Below are positions 1-4,708 of a DNA stretch of 5,013 nt, in pieces. The notes under the pieces were generated by a model. That model did not search any database. It was not told where the DNA came from and worked only from the letters and a program-made list of their open reading frames with translations. Made by a program: the position numbers and the translations under genes. Location of the stretch: positions 1 through 5,013 of the forward strand of contig JAPLGJ010000116.1 in NCBI GenBank assembly GCA_026390215.1, given 5' to 3'. The stretch's first letter is position 1. Each line of letters begins with the position of its first letter. The stretch is from Caldisericota bacterium (lineage in GTDB: Bacteria > Caldisericota > Caldisericia > Cryosericales > Cryosericaceae).

Positions 1-2454
1 TGCACTGTTGGTGGAATCGGCCAGCTTGTCCTTGATTGTCGTCTTCGCCTGATCCATCAACGCGTCGGTCACGGCGTTGGCTGGAATTCCTGCCTGAGCC
101 AGCGCCTCATTGGCCAGGTAGTCGAGACTTCCATTCGCCAGCTGATCGCAATTGGGCAGAGACGGTGGAATGCCAAGAGAGGCAAGTCCGTAGTCTGCCA
201 GCATCGTCAGGGCAAACTCCAGTCCCTTGCGCCAGTCGTCCGGTATCCCGGGGAAGTTCTTCGCGATGAACGCTACGAGGCCTCCCTTGATCTTCGCAAA
301 AGCCGCCGACACCCAGTTGGTGATCTTGGCAATGACGTCGATGATTGACTTGAAGAAACTCACAATACCATCCCACAGTTCCCCCCACCAGGACTTGTTC
401 TCCTGCTTGTCCCAGACCTGGAGGTGGGACCCCGCTTTGAGCCACTTCCACAGGATTTCCTTCTCGTAGCGGTCGGGCGTCATGGTTGGGTCGTTCAGTT
501 TATAATAGATGTATGTGTAGAGAGTCGAACTCCCATTCGTGACGTTGAAGTTCAGCTCGTTCCACTTGGGATCCCGGTACACCGTATAGTAATGCGACCA
601 GTTGGGGTCCTCCCACTGTACTGGCTCGTAGTGGACGACCTTGATGGTTGGTGTGTACGAAGGCACCGAGACTGTCTTCGACGTGTAGATCGTCACCTTC
701 TGCTGCTTGAAGTAGTTCACCTTCATGGTCTCAGAGAGAGCCGCCGATGTCACCCCGGGCGTCACCGAAGTGCTGAGCGCAACCACTCTCACGTAGTACG
801 ACACGGCATCACCGGGCTTCAGCGTAGCCGCGGCTGGACCGAAGTCATGAAATGGGATGGGAACCGTGTTCTGGTAGTTGGCAAGGAGTGTGACAGGAAG
901 AGCACTGTACGCTTTGGAGTAGACCAACCCCGATGGCGCGTCCCAGCTTTCCAGGTTGCTGAACGGCCTGGCAGAAACCTGGAAGACGACACTGCTGGTA
1001 ATCCCACCCGCACCCTGGAATTGAAACCAGTGAGGCGTCGTTTCGGTGCAGGAAACCCCGACCTCAGTAAGGTGCTCCAGCTTGTTGGGATACTCTCCCT
1101 GCCCATTGGGTTCCCCGCCCTGCCGAGTCGTCCACAACTGGAAGGAGGGCGAAGCCAGCGGCGAACTTGCAGACGGTGGTACCGACAGGGGGCTGCCGTA
1201 CAGCACACGTATCCCTTCACCCGGGTCACCGATGCACTGACCCCTGCCGTCGACAGGGACTGCCCTCACGTAGAGGACCTGCTGCGTGTCAGTCCTTGTC
1301 TGCTGGCGATACAGGCTTGGCACTCCCAGCTTCGTAGCGAAGGTCGCGAAATCAACGGTAAATTCCCCGGCTGTCCCTGCCACCTGGCCTGATGCAACCA
1401 GTCCTGTCGGTGTCTGCCAGTTCGTCAGAAACCCAATGAAGCGCACATTCGCAACCTGCCAGACAACCTTTGCAGGTACCGCGCGAGTCAACGTATAGGC
1501 GAAGTACCGCACCCTGTTCCCGGACACATTAATGAGCGCGGCATTGTCGGCCTTGGAGTACAGAGAAGCCGACACGAGCTGCAGCTTGTCCGCCGGTTTG
1601 CTCTTGGGTTTGTCCGACCCGGTCGCAGCATACAGCGTCAGCCGCGAATCATACAAAGGGGCATTCAGCAGACCATGCCAGTCCGACGCCAGGTACTTGG
1701 CCTTTTCGGTCAACGTGATACTCCTGCCGGTCGGCATCACCAGCGTCGCTTTCACATCAGAAGCAGACCGGAACGCCTCATAGGTCCTCTTGATCAGCAC
1801 GATCCCCTGCTCGCGGGTCGTATTGCTCAGAGGATCGATGGTCGTTGCGCTAACTCCTTTCATGATGGCGTTCTGATACGCAAACTGCATTGCCTCGAGA
1901 GCCCAATCTGCGACCTTTCCCTGGTCCGCGAACGGGAAATCGGTCTGGTTGACCGGCTTGAGTTGCGCAACCGCCTTGCCCAGCGCGCGGTAGATCATCG
2001 TGGCGATCTCCTGGCGGGTGATGGAGAGGATGGGCGAGAATTTCCCTCCACCCGTGCCCTGGACGATGCCCAAGTCGTAGGCTTTGATGATTTCGGGGTT
2101 CGTCGTGTCGGTAAACGGTGACGTCCCGGCCTGCAACGTCTTGCCCGTCAGTCTCCCGTAAAGCTTCACGACGATCACACAGAACTCTTCGCGCGTGATC
2201 GGCCTGATGAAGCTGTTCATCACCGTGGGATAGGTCAGTCCATACGAGTAGGCGAGCTCCAGCTCCGGTTTTGCCCACGAACTCTCGGTCCCGTCCAGCA
2301 CGAGCGGGTCGGCCCCCAGCACACTGAGGGCGGGGCTCAGTGGCACGATGAGAAGCATCAGGACAAGCGCGCATATGACAAACTCCCGGAACCCGGGCCT
2401 GACGGCAGCTTCTCTTGCAGCGCGACTACTGACAACCAAATCGAGTTGCGTCAC
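1..2454 (-). CDS. SLH-domain exported surface protein, N-terminal 818 residues (C-terminus outside window)
   Basis: This is one uninterrupted minus-strand reading frame of 818 codons with no stop before the window edge. The GTG start has a strong Shine-Dalgarno site 7 nt upstream. Residues ~24-48 form a hydrophobic signal peptide (FVICALVLMLLIVPLS, possible cleavage after LGA). Three SLH motifs follow: ~58-104 (degenerate, ending ITREEFCVIVVKLYG), ~113-159 (PFTDTTNPEIIKAYDLGIV, then ITRQEIATMIYRALG) and ~172-229 (FADQGKVADWALEAMQFAY, then TTREQGIVLIKRTYEAF). SLH triplets bind secondary cell-wall polymers, so the protein is probably anchored in the envelope. Residues ~290-420 and ~457-590 are two divergent copies of a beta-rich, possibly FN3-like module. 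Residues ~675-818 are predicted mostly helical, with Trp-rich amphipathic stretches (SWWGELWDGIVSFFKSI) and a GIPPSLPNCDQL segment. The envelope location is well supported. I recognise no enzyme motif, so function beyond anchoring is unknown. The gene is transcribed divergently from the transporter genes. Confidence 0.93.
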   Translation of the reverse strand, partial: MTQLDLVVSSRAAREAAVRPGFREFVICALVLMLLIVPLSPALSVLGADPLVLDGTESSWAKPELELAYSYGLTYPTVMNSFIRPITREEFCVIVVKLYGRLTGKTLQAGTSPFTDTTNPEIIKAYDLGIVQGTGGGKFSPILSITRQEIATMIYRALGKAVAQLKPVNQTDFPFADQGKVADWALEAMQFAYQNAIMKGVSATTIDPLSNTTREQGIVLIKRTYEAFRSASDVKATLVMPTGRSITLTEKAKYLASDWHGLLNAPLYDSRLTLYAATGSDKPKSKPADKLQLVSASLYSKADNAALINVSGNRVRYFAYTLTRAVPAKVVWQVANVRFIGFLTNWQTPTGLVASGQVAGTAGEFTVDFATFATKLGVPSLYRQQTRTDTQQVLYVRAVPVDGRGQCIGDPGEGIRVLYGSPLSVPPSASSPLASPSFQLWTTRQGGEPNGQGEYPNKLEHLTEVGVSCTETTPHWFQFQGAGGITSSVVFQVSARPFSNLESWDAPSGLVYSKAYSALPVTLLANYQNTVPIPFHDFGPAAATLKPGDAVSYYVRVVALSTSVTPGVTSAALSETMKVNYFKQQKVTIYTSKTVSVPSYTPTIKVVHYEPVQWEDPNWSHYYTVYRDPKWNELNFNVTNGSSTLYTYIYYKLNDPTMTPDRYEKEILWKWLKAGSHLQVWDKQENKSWWGELWDGIVSFFKSIIDVIAKITNWVSAAFAKIKGGLVAFIAKNFPGIPDDWRKGLEFALTMLADYGLASLGIPPSLPNCDQLANGSLDYLANEALAQAGIPANAVTDALMDQAKTTIKDKLADSTNSA

Positions 2455-2460
2455 GATGGA

Positions 2461-2470
2461 TCCTCCCCTC
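2461..2470 (-). promoter_or_regulatory. Ribosome binding site fixing the GTG start of the SLH gene
   Basis: Read on the minus strand the site is GAGGGGAGGA, and its GGAGG core (2462-2466) ends 7 nt before GTG at 2454-2452. The hydrophobic signal segment begins only about 24 residues after this start. The first in-frame ATG lies inside that segment and would destroy the signal peptide, so GTG is the supported start. Confidence 0.85.
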
Positions 2471-2670
2471 TCTCTGTGGTACGTCGAATGACCTTCAGCC
2501 GAGGTCGAGCAGTATGTGCGACTGGGCACATTCTGAACCACTGCCGAATATTCGCAAGACCGTCGTCATGTGCCTGCCCACGGCAAGGAGTTGCCTGCAG
2601 TCCAGTGGCAGATGACTGACGACACCATCTCCTGAACAGGAGGGTGACACCCAACAGCAGGTTCAAGGAT

Positions 2671-2696
2671 GGATTCCCGCCTTCGCGGGAATGACA
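2671..2696. repeat. Dispersed palindromic intergenic repeat ('CHSREGGNP'-type hairpin)
   Basis: ATTCCCGC (2673-2680) and GCGGGAAT (2685-2692) are perfect 8-bp inverted arms around the tetraloop CTTC, preceded by GG and followed by GACA. On the minus strand one frame reads CHSREGGNPSLN. That spurious peptide recurs in many unrelated genome annotations because this short GC-rich element is dispersed in intergenic DNA. I recall this from general knowledge and did not search for it. Only one copy is visible in the window. No poly-T tract follows the hairpin, so it is not a classic intrinsic terminator. Confidence 0.75.
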
Positions 2697-2765
2697 GATT
2701 AGAAGACCACGCTCCTGACATCGGCCTTTCCACAGAGCCGATATAGCCCCACGCTCACGAAACCG

Positions 2766-2774
2766 TGCTAGAAT
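2766..2774 (+). promoter_or_regulatory. Extended -10 promoter for the ECF S-component gene
   Basis: TGC-TAGAAT is a TGn extended -10 element with a -10 hexamer matching TATAAT at five of six positions. No good -35 hexamer is visible 15-18 nt upstream, as is usual for extended -10 promoters. The predicted start, near 2780-2782, gives a leader of about 115 nt before the S-component ATG. Confidence 0.55.
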
Positions 2775-2778
2775 AGTT

Positions 2779-2898
2779 ATGAAACCACCCATGCCTGTGG
2801 TTTCGCAAGGGGACATCACCGCCTTCTCGAACCAGAGGAGCGGCTGCGATTGCTGCGCCGAGGATGCCGCCGATACCCTATATGGAGGTTTGGCATGA
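2779..2898 (+). CDS. Possible 39-residue leader ORF overlapping the S-component start
   Basis: This ATG-started frame has 39 codons and a TGA. It starts MKPPMPVVSQGD, has a CDCC cysteine cluster in the middle and ends YGGLA. Its stop shares the ATGA tetranucleotide (2895-2898) with the S-component start, the classic arrangement for translational coupling. Against it, there is no Shine-Dalgarno site and the ATG lies only 4 nt past the -10 hexamer, rather close even for a leaderless start. The same bases also form two good stem-loops, so the stretch may be structured RNA instead. I recognise no family. Treat it as tentative. Confidence 0.25.
   Translation: MKPPMPVVSQGDITAFSNQRSGCDCCAEDAADTLYGGLA
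2781..2843 (+). promoter_or_regulatory. Candidate structured 5' leader of the S-component gene
   Basis: Two consecutive hairpins lie just after the predicted transcription start. The first has perfect 8-bp arms GAAACCAC (2781-2788) and GTGGTTTC (2797-2804) with an 8-nt loop. The second pairs CCG (2819-2821) plus CTTCTC (2823-2828) with GAGGAG plus CGG (2835-2843), leaving one bulged C, one G-U pair and a 6-nt loop. Transporter S components are often controlled by riboswitches. I cannot match this leader to the TPP, FMN, cobalamin or THF consensus as I remember them. It could be an unrecognised regulatory RNA or chance structure in GC-rich DNA. Confidence 0.35.
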
Positions 2899-3536
2899 AA
2901 ACACCGCTCAAGACAAGAACCGTCACTCTGACCCAATTCGCCATGCTTCTCGCTATTGAGGCGGTGGTCTGCTTCACGCCGCTCGGTTCCCTTCCGGCGA
3001 TAGGACCGATTGTCGCGACCCTCGCCATGATCCCGGTCATCATCACAGCCATCCTTCTCGGCACGGGGGCAGGCGCCGCCATGGGGGCATTCGCCGGGCT
3101 GTTCAGCCTGCTCGTGTGGACATTCACTCCGCCGAGCCCTCTCGTTGCGTTTGTCTTCACGCCATTTTACACGCTCGGGACCACGCGAGGCAATGTGTGG
3201 AGCCTTGTCATCTGCTTCGTGCCGAGGATCCTTGTGGGCGTCGTAGCGGGTGCCTGCTTCGAGCTGTTCAGCCGCCTGAAATGGAAGAGCGGCGTCGTCT
3301 ACGGCCTCAGCGGAGCACTGGGCAGCCTGGCAAACACCTTTGGTGTCCTGGGTGGCATCTACGTCTTCTTCGGGCATAGCTACGCAACGGTGCTGGGAAA
3401 AGGGTTCGACCTGCTCCTTGGATTGATCGGCCTGACCATCCTGACGAGCGGCATCCCCGAAGCGGTGATCGGCGGGGTCGCCGCATACGCCGTCTGCCGG
3501 CCCATACGAAAGCGGATGCAGCACAACTCTGACTGA
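2895..3536 (+). CDS. ECF transporter S component (vitamin-uptake substrate-binding membrane protein)
   Basis: This 213-residue integral membrane protein has about six hydrophobic segments: ~12-28, 35-56, 58-78, 102-125, 132-158 and 166-200. Family-typical stretches include FTPLGSLPAIGPIVATLAMIP (27-47), AILLGTGAGAAMGAFAGL (52-69), WSLVICFVPRILVGVVAG (102-119), GSLANTFGVLGGIYVFFG (143-160) and GIPEAVIGGVAAY (186-198). In energy-coupling factor importers the S component captures a vitamin or metal and docks onto a shared EcfT-EcfA-EcfA' module. No such module is present here, so this is probably a stand-alone group II S component using a module encoded elsewhere. It resembles the broad RibU/FolT/PanT superfamily (ECF_trnsprt). 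The substrate cannot be read from sequence, and pantothenate is only a guess. The ATG at 2895 is chosen because GGAGG (2884-2888) lies 6 nt upstream. The TTG at 2850 would add 15 unlike residues. Confidence 0.88.
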   Translation: MKTPLKTRTVTLTQFAMLLAIEAVVCFTPLGSLPAIGPIVATLAMIPVIITAILLGTGAGAAMGAFAGLFSLLVWTFTPPSPLVAFVFTPFYTLGTTRGNVWSLVICFVPRILVGVVAGACFELFSRLKWKSGVVYGLSGALGSLANTFGVLGGIYVFFGHSYATVLGKGFDLLLGLIGLTILTSGIPEAVIGGVAAYAVCRPIRKRMQHNSD

Positions 3537-3601
3537 ATTCTGCCGTTCTGCACCTTCGCCTTCATTCACGCGCTGACAGAGATGATGTGACAGTCATCCC
3601 T

Positions 3602-3620
3602 GCCGCTTGACACCAGCGGC
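3602..3620. promoter_or_regulatory. Inverted repeat overlapping the azlC -35 box (possible operator)
   Basis: GCCGCT (3602-3607) and AGCGGC (3615-3620) are perfect 6-bp arms around the 7-nt spacer TGACACC. The dyad includes the whole -35 hexamer TTGACA. No T-run follows, so it is unlikely to be the terminator of the S-component gene. A repressor bound here would block RNA polymerase, but no regulator is visible in the window. Confidence 0.4.
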
Positions 3621-3634
3621 CGATTCCGTACAAT
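3607..3634 (+). promoter_or_regulatory. azlC promoter, predicted to give a leaderless mRNA
   Basis: A perfect -35 TTGACA (3607-3612), a 16-nt spacer and a -10 TACAAT (3629-3634) precede azlC. Only 6 nt (CCGCCC) separate the -10 hexamer from the azlC ATG at 3641. The usual start distance therefore puts +1 on the A of ATG. No Shine-Dalgarno sequence is present. Confidence 0.75.
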
Positions 3635-3640
3635 CCGCCC

Positions 3641-4327
3641 ATGGAAAACCGATCCATCTTTCGACAGGCAACCCAGCACTCCTTCCCGGTTCTGATGGGG
3701 TACATCCCTCTTGGCATCGCGTTCGGGTTCGTGGCAGTGCAGGCTGGACACCCTTGGTGGTATCCGGTGGCCATGAGCATCTTCGTCTACTCAGGAGCCA
3801 CCCAGTTCTTCATCCTTGGACTGTCTGCTACCGGCATGTCCATGGCGACAGCCATCGTTATGGCCTGCCTGCTCAACTTGCGCCACTCCTTCTATGGCCT
3901 GTCGCTCCTCACGAAGTTTTCCGGCGCACGGTGGGCCAAGCCATACCTGATCTTCGCCATCACGGATGAGACCTTCGCCCTGATAACCTCGATCAACGAA
4001 CCAGAACCTTCCACAAGGACTCGCCTGTATGTCGCCATCTCTCTCCTGGACCACCTGTACTGGGTGACCGGAACGCTGGTCGGCGGCCTCCTGGGAAGAG
4101 CCGTCCCGGCCACCATCACGGGCATCGAGTTTTCGCTGACAGCTCTGTTTCTGGTCCTGGCCGTCGGAAGTACAGAGAGAATCCGCTCCCTTGTGCCCCT
4201 TGCTGTCGCCCTGGCAACAACGGTGGTCGGACGCCTCCTTCTTCCATCCTCGGCCGTTCTGCCGGCCTCCATCGCCGCGGGAACGGGCATGCTGCTGCTT
4301 CTCTCGAGGCATACGGATGATGGCTGA
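3641..4327 (+). CDS. azlC: AzlC-family branched-chain amino acid exporter, large subunit
   Basis: This is a 228-residue polytopic membrane protein, the normal length for AzlC/YgaZ. Recognisable family stretches, in order, are GYIPLGIAFG (20-29), FVYSGATQFF (48-57, usually Y-A-G-S-A-Q-F), NLRHSFYGLSL (79-89), FAITDETFAL (105-114, with the conserved D-E-T), DHLYWVTGTLVGGLLG (137-152) and GIEFSLTALFLVLAVG (161-176). The family exports leucine, isoleucine, valine and related compounds with a small AzlD partner (AzlCD in Bacillus gives 4-azaleucine resistance; YgaZH in E. coli). The next gene overlaps its end and encodes that partner. The start is supported by the family N-terminus and by the promoter immediately upstream, although no ribosome binding site exists. 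Substrate is inferred from family only. Confidence 0.93.
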   Translation: MENRSIFRQATQHSFPVLMGYIPLGIAFGFVAVQAGHPWWYPVAMSIFVYSGATQFFILGLSATGMSMATAIVMACLLNLRHSFYGLSLLTKFSGARWAKPYLIFAITDETFALITSINEPEPSTRTRLYVAISLLDHLYWVTGTLVGGLLGRAVPATITGIEFSLTALFLVLAVGSTERIRSLVPLAVALATTVVGRLLLPSSAVLPASIAAGTGMLLLLSRHTDDG

Positions 4328-4637
4328 CTCCCTCGTGGTCCTCGCCGTCATGGCAAGCATCACCTTCGCAAGCCGCCTCCTACCGTTCCTGCTGTTCAGC
4401 CGCAACCATCCACCCCGCTGGATTGCCACTGTCGAGACCGTCTTGCCACCGCTTGTTCTGTGGCTTCTCGTCTTCTACTCGCTCAGCAGTATTGCGTGGC
4501 TCGCGGCACCCTACGGGATACCGGCTCTTGCGGGCGTGGGCATTGTTGTTCTCGTCCACCGGTGGAAGCACAACTCCCTGCTCAGCACTTTCTCAGGAAC
4601 GGCAGTCTATATGATCCTGACACGGCTGCTGGCATAG
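4317..4637 (+). CDS. azlD: AzlD-family exporter, small subunit
   Basis: This 106-residue hydrophobic protein has about four membrane segments (~4-28, 40-62, 66-81, 84-104). Features typical of AzlD/YgaH are ITFASRLLPFLLF (15-27), ETVLPPLVLWLLVFYSL (40-56) and a closing segment with the pattern GTAVYMILTRLL. It should pair with AzlC to form the exporter. Two adjacent ATGs (4317 and 4320) are possible starts. GAGG at 4306-4309 lies 7 nt before the first and 10 nt before the second, so the first is slightly preferred. The gene overlaps azlC by 11 nt (8 nt from the second ATG), so translation is probably coupled. That would let a ribosome-binding-site-dependent subunit follow an apparently leaderless one. 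Confidence 0.9.
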   Translation: MMADSLVVLAVMASITFASRLLPFLLFSRNHPPRWIATVETVLPPLVLWLLVFYSLSSIAWLAAPYGIPALAGVGIVVLVHRWKHNSLLSTFSGTAVYMILTRLLA

Positions 4638-4643
4638 TGTCCC

Positions 4644-4661
4644 GCGCTGGACGCTGAGCGC
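4644..4661. promoter_or_regulatory. Inverted repeat overlapping the pta -35 region
   Basis: GCGCT (4644-4648) and AGCGC (4657-4661) are 5-bp arms around an 8-nt loop, with a direct repeat CGCTG (4645-4649, 4652-4656) inside. There is no T-tract, so it is a poor terminator for azlD. It covers the proposed pta -35 box and may be an operator or chance. Confidence 0.3.
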
Positions 4662-4675
4662 CACCGTGGTACAAT
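4648..4675 (+). promoter_or_regulatory. pta promoter with extended -10
   Basis: The elements are TGGACG (4648-4653, four of six matches to TTGACA), a 16-nt spacer and TACAAT (4670-4675) preceded by TGG at 4667-4669, which makes an extended -10. The predicted start is near 4682, giving a leader of about 27 nt that contains the GGGAGGA ribosome binding site. The -10 hexamer is identical to that of azlC. Confidence 0.7.
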
Positions 4676-4708
4676 ATTCGGCGTAGTCAACCTTTGCGGG
4701 AGGAACAC

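Larger units (their letters stand above)
2455..2778. other. Divergent intergenic region rich in inverted repeats
   Basis: No convincing gene lies between the two divergent starts. The region holds ATGTGC/GCACAT arms (2514-2519, 2526-2531) and a perfect 10-bp palindrome CGAATATTCG (2545-2554). It also holds GTCGTCA/TGACGAC arms (2562-2568, 2617-2623) that enclose two smaller TGCC/GGCA hairpins, a CTCCTG-AA-CAGGAG palindrome (2629-2642) and the dispersed hairpin described separately. Most of these would lie in the leader of the SLH gene if it is transcribed from the far side of the region. I found no convincing -35/-10 pair for the SLH gene. CATACT and TCTAAT on the minus strand are weak -10 candidates without a matching -35. 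Confidence 0.6.

Noticed and set aside
424..1392. A 322-codon plus-strand open frame opposite the SLH gene
   Set aside because: It is antisense to a well-supported 818-codon frame with signal peptide and SLH motifs. Its product is Arg/His/Val-rich without domain features, and no ribosome binding site is evident.
1850..2374. A 174-codon minus-strand frame inside the SLH region
   Set aside because: It is a different frame of the SLH N-terminal coding region. The in-frame translation with SLH motifs is clearly the real one.
2671..2696. Dispersed hairpin read as a CRISPR repeat or terminator
   Set aside because: There is a single copy with no spacer pattern, and no T-tract on either strand.
2698..2703. 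Minus-strand TCTAAT as the -10 box of the SLH gene
   Set aside because: It matches five of six -10 positions, but no -35-like hexamer lies 16-18 nt upstream and it is part of the edge of the dispersed repeat.
2850..2894. TTG start extending the S component by 15 residues
   Set aside because: The added residues (MLRRGCRRYPIWRFG) are unlike family N-termini. The ATG at 2895 has GGAGG at ideal spacing.
2451..3569. A 372-codon minus-strand open frame covering the S-component gene
   Set aside because: It is a shadow of the ECF gene. The translation is low-complexity, charged and Arg/Glu/Asp-rich, and includes the spurious CHSREGGNP peptide from the dispersed repeat.
3537..3601. Intrinsic terminator between the S-component gene and azlC
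   Set aside because: Only a weak GATGA/TCATC hairpin (3581-3598) and a TGACAG direct repeat are present, with no T-run. I cannot support a terminator.
3791..4429. A 212-codon minus-strand frame opposite azlC/azlD
   Set aside because: It is antisense to two well-recognised membrane proteins, and its Gln/Arg/Gly/Asp-rich composition is typical of the complement of hydrophobic coding DNA.
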